Assembly (NCBI RefSeq): GCF_013626205.1
Contig: NZ_QHJE01000001.1
Span: forward strand, 2,956,501 to 3,020,500
Length of the DNA stretch: 64,000 bases
Source of the DNA: Hyphomicrobium methylovorum
GTDB lineage: Bacteria > Pseudomonadota > Alphaproteobacteria > Rhizobiales > Hyphomicrobiaceae
Direction of reading: 5' to 3'
Shown: positions 30,213-38,270 of the stretch, one piece after another
How the letters are laid out: every line of letters begins with the position of its first letter
How positions within the stretch are numbered: the stretch's first letter is position 1
Made by a program: the position numbers and the translations under genes
Notes under the pieces: generated by a model
What the model saw: the letters and a program-made list of their open reading frames with translations, nothing else
The model's database searches: none
Told to the model about the DNA's origin: nothing

Positions 30213-30515
30213 TTACGGGCACCACCAGAGCGGGCCGACCATGATGCAGCCGCGACGCTGCCAGTCACCCGGGCGCTTATGATGGCGATGCCAGTTGGCG
30301 GGCGCTCTGTCGTAGCGATGGCCCGGCTTGTAGTGCCGCTTGTTGTGGCGGTGTTGACGGTAGTGCTTCTTGTTGTTCCGATAGTCGACCGTATGAAGCG
30401 TTGACGTGGATGAGGTCGATGCAATCGCTTGCGTGTTCGCAACGGTGACCGCCGACGCAGACGTTGCCGGGACGGCGAACAGCATGGCGAACAGAGCAAT
30501 GGTTTTAAATTTCAA
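30213..30515 (-). CDS. Small exported His/Arg/Tyr-rich protein
   Basis: A 100-residue protein beginning with a signal peptide (KFKTIALFAMLFAVPATSASA). The mature part is very basic and rich in His, Arg and Tyr (KHYRQHRHNKRHYKPGHRYD) and ends GCIMVGPLWWCP with two cysteines. The start is taken as TTG at 30515, which has GGAG six bases upstream and gives a normal signal peptide; an ATG at 30542 is in frame but lacks this. A terminator follows. No characterised family is recognised. The composition suggests binding of metal or of acidic polymers in the periplasm, which is inference. Confidence 0.65.
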   Translation of the reverse strand: MKFKTIALFAMLFAVPATSASAVTVANTQAIASTSSTSTLHTVDYRNNKKHYRQHRHNKRHYKPGHRYDRAPANWHRHHKRPGDWQRRGCIMVGPLWWCP

Positions 30516-30766
30516 GATTATCTCCAATCTCGCTAGTCTCATTGATGCGGCGGCACCGCATCTCAGTGAGGTAACGCCGCGCGGGGACTTATCCGTCGAA
30601 TTCGGGCGGAATTATCTTCGCAAAGCATAAATGCCGGATGTTTCCGAGATTTGGACCGAGATGCTCATCTCAATGGTGCTGTACTCTCGTGCGCACACGC
30701 TCGGCGGGCAGATTGTGCGTACGATGATGGCGCGCGATTGCCGCGTCGCGATTCATTTCGTCGCGA

Positions 30767-31528
30767 TTAGTTCCTGCTCGGCTTTAGGAGAAGTCCCGCG
30801 AAGAGCAAGGCACTGTCGAGGTAGCGTTTTGCTAGGCGCCGCGGATTGGACGCGAGCCGCCACGCCCATTCCAGTCCGGTCTTTTGAAAAACAAGAGGCG
30901 CGCGGGTTTGTGCGCCGACGATGAAGTCGAGAGCGGCGCCGATGCAGACCATTCCGCAAGCGATGCCTTCCGCGCGTGCGCGTTCGGCGAATACCTCTTG
31001 CTTTGGGGCGCCGAGTGCAACGAAGCACAGGCGCGCGCCTGATCTCTTGATTGCGTCGAGTGCGGCGTCTGCTTCAGCGCCTTCGGGATTGAACGACAGT
31101 GAAGGCGAAGCTGCGCCGCGGATGTCGATCGACCCATGAGTCAGTTCGCGAAGCTTTGCGCTGACGTCGCGCAGAATGTCCGGCGAGGAGCCGAAGAGAT
31201 AAATCGGGAGATGGGATGCCGCGGCGGCGCGGATCAGCGGCAGGACCATGTCCGCGCCTGTGGTGCGTTCAATTCGCTCGTCTTGCCGCCGCGCCAACAT
31301 GGCGACCGGCGCGCCGTCGGCCGTAACGATGGTGGCGTTGGCGTACGCCCGTCGGAAGGCATCGTTGCGGCGAAGCTTGACCAAGTGATCGAGGTTCAAC
31401 GTGAAGACGGTGAAGGGGACAGCAGCGTGAGCGCGGTCGAGAGCGGAGTCGATGGCGTCCGCGAGATCGGGCGAATTGATCGTGTAGCCGTCAACGCGGG
31501 CGAGTATGGATTTCGGCGATTGCAACAT
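30767..31528 (-). CDS. WecB/TagA/CpsF-family glycosyltransferase
   Basis: A 253-residue protein with the family hallmarks TLNLDHLVKLRRNDAFRRAY, VTADGAPVAMLAR, RTTGADMVLPLI, YLFGSSPDIL, LCFVALGAPKQEVFAER and CIGAALDFIVGAQTRAPL. These enzymes transfer N-acetylmannosamine-type or related sugars to a lipid-linked intermediate in polymer synthesis. The C-terminal helix (GLEWAWRLASNPRRLAKRYL) is typical. The start MLQSPKS at 31528 is preferred; the frame is open to 31612. It lies downstream of the Wzc-like gene on the same strand and probably serves the same exopolysaccharide. Confidence 0.88.
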   Translation of the reverse strand: MLQSPKSILARVDGYTINSPDLADAIDSALDRAHAAVPFTVFTLNLDHLVKLRRNDAFRRAYANATIVTADGAPVAMLARRQDERIERTTGADMVLPLIRAAAASHLPIYLFGSSPDILRDVSAKLRELTHGSIDIRGAASPSLSFNPEGAEADAALDAIKRSGARLCFVALGAPKQEVFAERARAEGIACGMVCIGAALDFIVGAQTRAPLVFQKTGLEWAWRLASNPRRLAKRYLDSALLFAGLLLKPSRN

Positions 31529-31532
31529 GGTC

Positions 31533-31597
31533 GTCCGCTTAATGGTTATCGAGCGGACAGTTTCAGTTGGGGTGTCCGCCCAATGGGTATCGAGAGG
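31533..31597. repeat. Two 24-bp direct repeats before the WecB-type gene
   Basis: 31533-31556 and 31574-31597 match at about 20 of 24 positions (core AATGG-T/G-TATCGAG, led by GTCCGC), with starts 41 bp apart, close to four helical turns. The first copy also carries a 7-bp inverted repeat GTCCGCT/AGCGGAC and lies just upstream of the start codon. Confidence 0.55.
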
Positions 31598-31670
31598 GTC
31601 AGCAAGTTCCATGCCCGCATCCCATTTGTTCGAACTCTAGACCAAAAATGCGAATATTGGGCCTTGTGCC

Positions 31671-33842
31671 CTAAGCGGAGGATGCTTCGTTCATAGTCAA
31701 AATTGCTCCGGCCAGGCGTTCACCTTCCGGGTCCAGTACGTCCAATGTCTGGATAAGATCGACGCTGGCCGTTCTGCCTTGGCGGGCGAGCAGGAACACC
31801 TGACTGACAACAGGCAGCAGGCTCGCGGTTGCTTCGTCTTCCAGCACGCTGCCGGCGTCTATGACGACGAGGTCGTAGCCCGGGCAGAGGGCGCTTAACC
31901 CGGTTACGAGGCGGCGGCGCTGATCGCTTTTCAGCTTGCGGAGATCGGCGAGCGCGATCGGCAGGAACGCGAGGCCGGATCCTGCATCGTGTGTCGTGAT
32001 CTGATTGAGATGATCCTTGTTGTCGAGCTTGATGACCGTGGTTGGCTGCAACGATGTTGCGAAGGCTCTCGACAGTTCCGGATTCGAGGATGAGGCATCG
32101 ATCAGCAGTGTGCGGTCGCCGTTGAGCGAGGCTGCATAGGCGAGAGCAAGTGCCGCCGTCGAGTTTCCTGCCCCGTGATGTGGCGAAGCAATCATGACGA
32201 CGGGCGGATGGCCAGCGCGTCCGTGCGCCATGATGCGCGCAAGAAGCCTTAAGACGGCTTGGCGATAGCGGCTATGGTCTGGGGTTCTTGGATCAGCAAT
32301 GGTGTGTAAGAGCGCTTTGAACTGTTTCGCATCCGGGATTTTAATGTTGGCTGCGGTCGCGCCTCGGCCGCCCCGCGTCTCTGTCAAAACGGGGAGGGCG
32401 GCGACGGACTCGAGGCCCAAATCGGTGGCCAGTTGAGCGGGGGATTGGATCGTTTCATCGAAGCTGTGTGCGAGGAACGCCCAGCCCAGCCCGAGGCCAA
32501 GTCCGCTGACAAGGCCCGCTCCCAGGACCAATATGGAGCTCGGGTTGGACGGCTTCGATGGCACGGATGGCGCGCTGATAATGCGTGCGTCCGGCGTTGA
32601 TATTTTTTCCTGCTCGTTCGTTTCCTTGGCGCGCTGAAGAAATTGGCGCATCAACTCGCGGCTTGTCATCACTTCCTGCAGGATTTCGCGTGCCTTGATC
32701 TCTGCGGTTTGCGTGCGGGTTACATCCTGCTTGGCATCTTCGAGTTCGTGGACGAGATCGCGTTCGCGTTTTAGCGCGGCCTGATAATCATTTGCGGCGG
32801 CTCCCGAGATGCGGACAAGTTCGGCGTCAATCTGGTTTTGCATCTCGGTGAGTTGGAAGCGCACGTCTACGAGCACCGGGTGACGCGCTCCCAATTGCGA
32901 TGACAGAGAGGCTTCGCGCCGGGCTATCTGGGCGTATTGATCGCGCAGCCGCTGGATGAGGGGTGACTTCAGCGCTTCTGTATTGAGGCTTGCGCCGAAC
33001 GAAGATGCGAGCGTGCTTTGGATTTGCTCGTGGCGTGCGCGGGCTTCGGCGGTCGCGGCGCGTGCGGTCGTCAATTGTTCGCTTAACTTGGTGAGCTGCT
33101 GTTCGGCGACGGCGCGGCCTTCCGCCGTCAGAATGGCATTGGCGCGTCTATAATTGTCGTAGCGCGCCTCGGCACTGCGGACAGTGGCGCGAAGTTCGTC
33201 GAGGCGGGCGTTGATCAGAGCGTTGGCGCGCTTTTCGTCGGCGCTTTTGGCGTCCATCTGATCGGCGAGATAGGCGTCCAATACTCCCTGGGCGATTTGA
33301 GCCGCCCTTTCCGGCGACGATGACGTGGCGTCTATATTGATGACGTACGTGTTCGCTGCGCGTTGCACGCGAACGGTGCGGGACAGCGCATCGAGTGCCC
33401 GGTCGGCGGCATTGCCGCGAGGAACTTGCGGGACGACGAGGCTTTTTATCCGGGCGAGGAGGCCTGGATTGTCTCCCGTCGCTTCCGGATCATTTGCCAA
33501 GTTAAGGCTATCGACCACGCGCTTCAGTACTGAGCGCGACTTGATGATGACGATCTGGCTTTCGAGCAGCGCCGCATCCGGATTGTAACCGCTTGCCGCG
33601 GCGTTGTTCGTGACGACTTTGGGATTGCGGAGATCGACGAACAGCGAAGCCGACGCCATGTAAGCGGGTCGGCTGACTGCAAGAAATGCCAGAGCGGCTG
33701 CGAGCGTCAGGAGAACGGAGACATAGATCTTGCGCCGGTTCCGTTGGAGGCCGGCAAAAAGATTGTCCGTCGTTGGCGGGTCTCTCTCTTCATATGACTC
33801 GACGATCGAGGATCCGGTGTTCTGCGCTCTGCGTATCGGCAT
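31671..33842 (-). CDS. Wzc-like polysaccharide co-polymerase with a degenerate kinase domain
   Basis: A 723-residue inner-membrane protein. It has an N-terminal membrane segment (KIYVSVLLTLAAALAFLAV), a Wzz domain, a long periplasmic coiled coil (about residues 200-410), a second membrane segment (SILVLGAGLVSGLGLGLGWA) and a C-terminal cytoplasmic BY-kinase-like domain. In that domain the Walker A reads ASPHHGAGNST, with Asn in place of the essential Lys. Walker A' reads LLIDASSSNP rather than LLIDADLRxP, and no C-terminal tyrosine cluster is seen. It probably controls chain length and export without kinase activity. The WecB-type gene follows about 140 bp downstream. Confidence 0.85.
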   Translation of the reverse strand: MPIRRAQNTGSSIVESYEERDPPTTDNLFAGLQRNRRKIYVSVLLTLAAALAFLAVSRPAYMASASLFVDLRNPKVVTNNAAASGYNPDAALLESQIVIIKSRSVLKRVVDSLNLANDPEATGDNPGLLARIKSLVVPQVPRGNAADRALDALSRTVRVQRAANTYVINIDATSSSPERAAQIAQGVLDAYLADQMDAKSADEKRANALINARLDELRATVRSAEARYDNYRRANAILTAEGRAVAEQQLTKLSEQLTTARAATAEARARHEQIQSTLASSFGASLNTEALKSPLIQRLRDQYAQIARREASLSSQLGARHPVLVDVRFQLTEMQNQIDAELVRISGAAANDYQAALKRERDLVHELEDAKQDVTRTQTAEIKAREILQEVMTSRELMRQFLQRAKETNEQEKISTPDARIISAPSVPSKPSNPSSILVLGAGLVSGLGLGLGWAFLAHSFDETIQSPAQLATDLGLESVAALPVLTETRGGRGATAANIKIPDAKQFKALLHTIADPRTPDHSRYRQAVLRLLARIMAHGRAGHPPVVMIASPHHGAGNSTAALALAYAASLNGDRTLLIDASSSNPELSRAFATSLQPTTVIKLDNKDHLNQITTHDAGSGLAFLPIALADLRKLKSDQRRRLVTGLSALCPGYDLVVIDAGSVLEDEATASLLPVVSQVFLLARQGRTASVDLIQTLDVLDPEGERLAGAILTMNEASSA

Positions 33843-34204
33843 TCCAAATGACCTGTGCGGCGCCGGGTAAAGTGAACGACTGATGCCTGAAGATTATCGA
33901 GAGCATCGAAGTGTCTCATTTTGCGCCGTTGACGTATTAAAACCAAACGCAGCTGCCTTGAGGTTGCAAAGATCGACGCAAGCACGTCGCGCGCTTTCCA
34001 GCCCGGGCAGCTTTTCTGAACGGTCATTTTGCAAGAGGTATGCCCAAAGTCCCGGCAGGTCCCGGTGAGGCGGGATATTTATGGTGGCCGGGGGACTTAG
34101 GTGGGGTTGAGGCCTAATACGGAAGCAGTATGGAGATAGTGAATTTTCGATAAATTTAGTCCGGCAGAAATAATCTAAGGCGGCGCTATATCTAGGCCCA
34201 CGAA
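33843..34204. other. Divergent promoter region of the exopolysaccharide genes
   Basis: About 360 bases between the leftward Wzc-like gene and the rightward WcaJ-type gene, with no convincing reading frame. The last 100 bases before 34205 are AT-rich. No operator was recognised. Confidence 0.4.
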
Positions 34205-35707
34205 ATGCATTGTCGGTTCACGACGAACGATCCGGTTCGTTGGAACGTGACAGGGAAGTTACTCGTGAACAGCGGCGCAAACAGTATTGCGGCTGATACC
34301 AAGTTGAGATGGCCGCGCTTTGCGCTGACATATCCTCGTATCGGTGCCGCAGCTTTCTTCATCGAGATTCTTTGTATCATTGCCGCTGCGGTAGCGACGG
34401 GCAGTGCGTATCACGTTCTGGTCTACGGATCGTTGGGTTCAATCGGGAGCTTCGCGGCCATCGGCGCCCTTATCGCGATGGGGTTTGGACTCGCATCCCT
34501 CATCCGCGAAGAATACGGCGTCGAGAGCCTTCTCGATGGTCGCCGTACAGCGGGCCGGTTGTTCATCAACTGGAACATCGTCTTCGTTGCACTTGCAGTG
34601 ATCGGCTTTCTCACCAAGGGAACGCAGATCTATTCGCGAGGCTGGCTGACGCTCTTTTACGTCTTCGGCTTTATCACCGTGCTTTTGTTCAATGTTGGAC
34701 TCCGCGCGTTGATTTCGCTGCTGATTGCCCGCAGTTGGGTGCGCTGCCGGAAGCTTATGATTGTCGCGACCGATACCGATCTATCCGACCTCGAACGGGA
34801 GATCGTGAGCAGCGCGGCTGGGTTCGCGGTTGCTGCGCGCATGACGCTTGGCGATAGCGATGCGGATCGCGCGGATCTCGACGCAGCGCTCAGTTCCGCC
34901 GTGGCAAAGGCGCGGGCGCTGGGCATCGAAGACGTCATCATTTCAAACTCGCTTTCGGGCGAGCATACGTTGGAGAAAACCGTAGCGGCGTTCAGTGCGC
35001 TTCCGGTTGCCATTCATTTGAGTGCGGGTGGCTTTCTTGCGCGGTTCAAGCACGTGCGCGTTGCACGCTTCGGCCACGCTGCGGCGCTGTCAATTACGCG
35101 CGCGCCGCTCGGCTCATTCGAAGCGGCGGCGAAGCGCGCTTTCGATTTCATCGTCGCTAGTCTGGCGCTTGTGCTTCTTGCGCCGCTCTTTGCGCTTATC
35201 GGATTGGTGATCAAGCTCGATAGCAAAGGGCCGGTGTTCTTCAAGCAGCGGCGGCGTGGCTACAACACGGCGGAGTTCCGAATTTGGAAGTTTCGCACCA
35301 TGACGACGCTCGACGACGGTGACACCATTCGGCAGGCAACCAAAGGCGACGCGCGCATAACTGCGATCGGCAATTTCCTTCGCCGGACGTCTCTCGACGA
35401 ACTGCCGCAGCTCATCAATGTCATCAAGGGTGAGATGTCGCTGGTGGGGCCGAGGCCGCATGCGGTGGCTCACGATCGGGAGTTCGAACGCCGGATTGCT
35501 GACTATCCCCGTCGGTTGAATGTGAAACCCGGAATTACCGGCTGGGCGCAGGTCAATGGCTTCCGGGGTGCTACGATCACTGACGACGCCATGCGCCAAC
35601 GCGTCGAGCATGATCTTTTTTACATCGATAACTGCTCGATGGGTTTCGATCTCTACATTATTCTGCTGACGCTTATTTCGCCTAAGGCGAGCCGGAACGC
35701 GCTCTAG
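34205..35707 (+). CDS. Polyprenyl-phosphate sugar phosphotransferase (WcaJ type)
   Basis: A 500-residue protein. Five N-terminal membrane helices (about residues 45-180) precede a nucleotide-binding-like middle domain (LMIVATDTDLSDLEREIV). The C-terminal catalytic domain has KRAFDFIVASLALVLLAPLF, KFRTMTTLDDG, FLRRTSLDELPQLINVIKGE, SLVGPRPHAVAHD and LNVKPGITGWAQVNGFRG. This is the signature of enzymes that start exopolysaccharide synthesis by loading a sugar-1-phosphate, often glucose, onto undecaprenyl phosphate. A GTG at 34265, with AGGGAAG upstream, is a possible alternative start. It is divergent from the Wzc-like gene, with which it should work. Confidence 0.92.
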   Translation: MHCRFTTNDPVRWNVTGKLLVNSGANSIAADTKLRWPRFALTYPRIGAAAFFIEILCIIAAAVATGSAYHVLVYGSLGSIGSFAAIGALIAMGFGLASLIREEYGVESLLDGRRTAGRLFINWNIVFVALAVIGFLTKGTQIYSRGWLTLFYVFGFITVLLFNVGLRALISLLIARSWVRCRKLMIVATDTDLSDLEREIVSSAAGFAVAARMTLGDSDADRADLDAALSSAVAKARALGIEDVIISNSLSGEHTLEKTVAAFSALPVAIHLSAGGFLARFKHVRVARFGHAAALSITRAPLGSFEAAAKRAFDFIVASLALVLLAPLFALIGLVIKLDSKGPVFFKQRRRGYNTAEFRIWKFRTMTTLDDGDTIRQATKGDARITAIGNFLRRTSLDELPQLINVIKGEMSLVGPRPHAVAHDREFERRIADYPRRLNVKPGITGWAQVNGFRGATITDDAMRQRVEHDLFYIDNCSMGFDLYIILLTLISPKASRNAL

Positions 35708-35888
35708 AGGGTGCTTTTCGGCTGATCCGGGGCCTGCTGTGGCCATGGCGGCGATGCTACGGTTACGCCAGAAACGGCTGATAGCGATTGTCCGGCCCGT
35801 GCTGTTTAGGCGATCTTCAGATAATCTAGGCAACGATTCTACTGCGGTGGCGAACTGCCGGCGCACCGACGAGACCTGGAGCTGCCCA

Positions 35889-36230
35889 ATGCGCACGCCT
35901 TCTCTAATAGCACTCGCAGCAACCGCTGCGGCGCTGCTTTCTGTTAGTCAGCCGGTGTCCGCGTTCGATGCACTGCATCGTCCGGACCTGCGCTATCGCC
36001 AGTTCGATCCGGATAAAGCGGCGGACCTCGAACGTTATTACGGCTACTATTACTCTCCGCGTGGATGGTATCCCTACTACAACTCGGGTGAGTGGGGTCC
36101 GCGTCAGGTCCGGCGCTATCGCGGACATTTGCCGCCATATTACGCGTCGTGGGGATCGCCCAAGCGCAATTATCGCCATGTCGAATGGCATCGCCGTCAT
36201 TACGGCGGACATCGCCGCGGCGATTGGTAA
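35889..36230 (+). CDS. Small exported Tyr/Arg-rich protein
   Basis: A 113-residue protein with a signal peptide (MRTPSLIALAATAAALLSVS, cleavage near VSA-FDA). The mature part is rich in Tyr, Arg, Gly and His (ERYYGYYYSPRGWYPYYN, then NYRHVEWHRRHYGG). GGAG lies upstream of the ATG at 35889; the frame is open from 35739 but that part lacks a signal sequence. It follows the exopolysaccharide-initiating gene by 180 bp. No family is recognised. It resembles in style the other two small basic exported proteins in this window, not in sequence. Confidence 0.65.
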   Translation: MRTPSLIALAATAAALLSVSQPVSAFDALHRPDLRYRQFDPDKAADLERYYGYYYSPRGWYPYYNSGEWGPRQVRRYRGHLPPYYASWGSPKRNYRHVEWHRRHYGGHRRGDW

Positions 36231-36260
36231 GCAACGACATCGTTTTCAGATTGAGTCGAT

Positions 36261-36294
36261 CGGCGGCGTTCATAGCGCCGCCGGACGCGTTTTT
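36261..36294 (+). terminator. Terminator-like hairpin after the Tyr/Arg-rich gene
   Basis: A perfect 8-bp stem CGGCGGCG/CGCCGCCG (36261-36268 and 36276-36283), loop TTCATAG, is followed after six bases by TTTTT. Confidence 0.6.
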
Positions 36295-36325
36295 GGGGGA
36301 CGCGTTGGAGTATGCGTCCGCGGGA

Positions 36326-37297
36326 TCAAGCCTTCGTTCGCTGCTGGCGTGAGGCCATTGCCGCATAGAGCGCAACTGCTGCGGCATTCGATACGTTCAG
36401 GCTGGCGAGCTGGCCGTCCTGCGGGATGCGCACAAGGCTGTCGCACGTTTTCCGCGTGAGTTCTCTCAAGCCTTTGCCTTCGGCGCCCATGACGATTGCG
36501 GTTGGTCGAGACCAGTCGGCGTCAGCGATCGATTGTTCCGCTTCGCCATCCAGACCCAAGACGGTAAAACCCGCTTCCTTCAGTTCATCGAGCGCCCGCG
36601 CCAGGTTGGCCACCAGCGCGACGGGTACGAGTTCCAGTGCGCCCGAGGCCGATTTTGCGAGAACGCCGTTAAGCGGAGGACTGTGCCGTCGCGTCATCAC
36701 GAGGCCGCTGGCCCCGAATACAGAAGCCGATCGCAGAATCGCGCCGACGTTGTGGGGATCAGTTACCTGATCGAGCACAATCAAGGGCCGTGCGTTCGCA
36801 TCTTTTGCGAGATCTTCAAAGTGGGGCTCTGGAAGCGGCTCCGTCTCCAGCAGCACCCCCTGGTGGACCGTATCGGCACCGAGGCGGCGATCCAGGTCCC
36901 GGGGTGTGACCCGTTCAATCGGGGGGGAAATCGCGCCCAGGGCCTCGATAAGCCGTCGCTCAGCGTTCTCTGTCAGTAGGAGCCGGTGGGCGCGTCGCGC
37001 TGGGTTACGGAGTGCAGCTTCTACCGCGTGCAGGCCGAAGAGTTCGAGCGGGCCATCGTGCCCCGCCGAGCCTTGCTCTCCCGGCGCGCCGTGCCGCTGC
37101 GGCTTTCCGCCCGACGCCGCGCCGCGGGCGCGTTCTAGGCGGCTCGAAAAGCGCTTTTTCTCGCGCCATGGCTTCTTGAAGCGTTCGTTTGACAGGGCTG
37201 ATCTCGCACTTGAATGGGCGGCTTTCGGCACGCCGGCCCGTTCTGGCGGGCCAAGCAGAGCTGAGAAGCGGCTAAGCACTGGATGTCGCCGCGACAT
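36326..37297 (-). CDS. rlmB: 23S rRNA 2'-O-methyltransferase RlmB (TrmH/SpoU family)
   Basis: A 323-residue SPOUT methyltransferase. The family motifs are DPHNVGAILRSASVFGASGL (motif 1), AIVMGAEGKGLRELTRKTCD (motif 2) and IPQDGQLASLNVSNAAAVAL (motif 3), which form the knot that binds S-adenosylmethionine. The substrate-binding domain begins at LFGLHAVEAALRNPARRAHR. RlmB methylates a conserved guanosine of 23S rRNA. The first 90 residues are a low-complexity, Arg/Gly/Ala-rich tail common in alphaproteobacterial members. It is divergent from tRNA-Tyr. Confidence 0.92.
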   Translation of the reverse strand: MSRRHPVLSRFSALLGPPERAGVPKAAHSSARSALSNERFKKPWREKKRFSSRLERARGAASGGKPQRHGAPGEQGSAGHDGPLELFGLHAVEAALRNPARRAHRLLLTENAERRLIEALGAISPPIERVTPRDLDRRLGADTVHQGVLLETEPLPEPHFEDLAKDANARPLIVLDQVTDPHNVGAILRSASVFGASGLVMTRRHSPPLNGVLAKSASGALELVPVALVANLARALDELKEAGFTVLGLDGEAEQSIADADWSRPTAIVMGAEGKGLRELTRKTCDSLVRIPQDGQLASLNVSNAAAVALYAAMASRQQRTKA

Positions 37298-37350
37298 TGC
37301 AGCTTTTCCGATTGACAGGGAAGGCCCCCGTGAAGATAACGCGGGCGTAG

Positions 37351-37382
37351 GCCCTGCCCTCGACGGCAGGGCGCTTTCGTTT
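37351..37382. other. Stable hairpin between rlmB and tRNA-Tyr
   Basis: A perfect 8-bp stem GCCCTGCC/GGCAGGGC (37351-37358 and 37365-37372) with loop CTCGAC is followed by GCTTTCGTTT. It looks like a weak rightward terminator, but no rightward gene precedes it. Confidence 0.4.
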
Positions 37383-37404
37383 GGCGGCTTCAGTGTCGCC
37401 CTGG

Positions 37405-37489
37405 GGAGAGGTGCCCGAGTGGCTAAAGGGGACGGACTGTAAATCCGTTGGCTTCGCCTACGCTGGTTCGAATCCAGCCCTCTCCACCA
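37405..37489 (+). tRNA. tRNA-Tyr (anticodon GTA)
   Basis: A class-II tRNA of 85 nt including the encoded CCA. The acceptor is GGAGAGG/CCTCTCC, the anticodon arm ACGGA/TCCGT surrounds CTGTAAA (anticodon GTA), the variable arm is long, and the T arm contains GGTTCGAATCC. Confidence 0.96.
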
Positions 37490-37626
37490 ACTTACCTTCC
37501 GCAGACGCCCGTTTCAGCCTTACGAAGCAACTTCCTGCAAAAGTTAGGACCGACGCTCACAAGAAGTGCGATCCGCGAAGTTTGTGGATTTGTGCGGATA
37601 AGGGGTTGGTTGTGCTTGCGATTAAT

Positions 37627-37983
37627 TCACGCCGCCAGCTCAACCTTAAACTCAAACTTCAGCCCATCATAATCGAACCGCACGCCCTTTTCGTCGCGTT
37701 CGATCACGCCGGCGTTGATGAGGCGAGTCACGTCGCGATGCACGGCTTGCACGTCGCGCCCAACCCTGCGCGCAACCTCACGAATGGCAAGCGGTCCTTG
37801 GCCAGCCAGTGCCTTGATAATTTCGAGGCGCGACGGCGCAAGGGTTTCGTGCATGTCCGAATAGGTTGGGAAGCCAACAGAGTGCTCCGCCTTTGTCTTG
37901 CCCTTCTGCGCGGCCTTTAGCGCCGCCAGTGCGCCACGCTTCCATTCTTCGGTGGACTGAATTTTTATGAGTAGGTTGGTCAT
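37627..37983 (-). CDS. Winged-helix DNA-binding protein, HVO_A0114/TumA antitoxin-like
   Basis: A 118-residue protein. An N-terminal helical part is followed by a winged helix at about residues 52-95 (LEIIKALAGQGPLAIREVAR, RVGRDVQAVHRDVTRLINAG, VIERDEKGVRFDYDGLKFEF). This fits the HVO_A0114 family of putative DNA-binding proteins, which in several genomes is the antitoxin partner of TumE-type toxins. A toxin gene would be expected directly upstream, but none is seen; the next upstream leftward gene is a methyltransferase. It may be an orphan antitoxin or a plain regulator. Short inverted repeats before its start may be its own operator. Confidence 0.7.
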   Translation of the reverse strand: MTNLLIKIQSTEEWKRGALAALKAAQKGKTKAEHSVGFPTYSDMHETLAPSRLEIIKALAGQGPLAIREVARRVGRDVQAVHRDVTRLINAGVIERDEKGVRFDYDGLKFEFKVELAA

Positions 37984-38016
37984 TTTGTTAGCCCCACTTT
38001 CGTATTGTTATTGAAA

Positions 38017-38036
38017 ACAACGCTCGCAATCGTTGT
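38017..38036. promoter_or_regulatory. Inverted repeat, possible operator of the winged-helix gene
   Basis: ACAACG-8 nt-CGTTGT (38017-38022 and 38031-38036) lies 34 bp upstream of the start. Further copies of the half-site (ATTGTT at 38004-38009, AACAAC downstream at about 38043) surround it, giving a cluster of AACAAC/GTTGTT elements in an AT-richer patch. Confidence 0.35.
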
Positions 38037-38127
38037 CAACGGGAACAACAATTTCGCGATGTTTTGTGAGGCTGGGTGCAAGGCGCGGTGGCGATGTGGT
38101 GTGCGAATCATCCCTTCTTAAGGCGCT

Positions 38128-38244
38128 ATGCTGAGCGCTACAGACATCATCGTCATTTATGCAGCGGTCGTCGCAATCGGTGCGTTGCTGTGGGATATTT
38201 GCAAGTGGCGCCCGCACCGAACGGGTCCGCTTAGGCCGAGGTGA
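38128..38244 (+). CDS. Very small membrane protein, possibly a truncated remnant
   Basis: A 38-codon frame: MLSATDIIVIYAAVVAIGAL, then LLWDICKWRPHRTGP and a short basic end before TGA. AAGG lies about seven bases before the ATG. One membrane helix followed by a W-x-x-x-K-W basic stop-transfer is typical of the first part of larger anchored proteins that start with a similar sequence. It may be what is left of such a gene or a genuine short membrane protein. It is divergent from the winged-helix gene. Confidence 0.45.
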   Translation: MLSATDIIVIYAAVVAIGALLWDICKWRPHRTGPLRPR

Positions 38245-38270
38245 CGAATTGGGATTCGGTGTGTGTCCAG

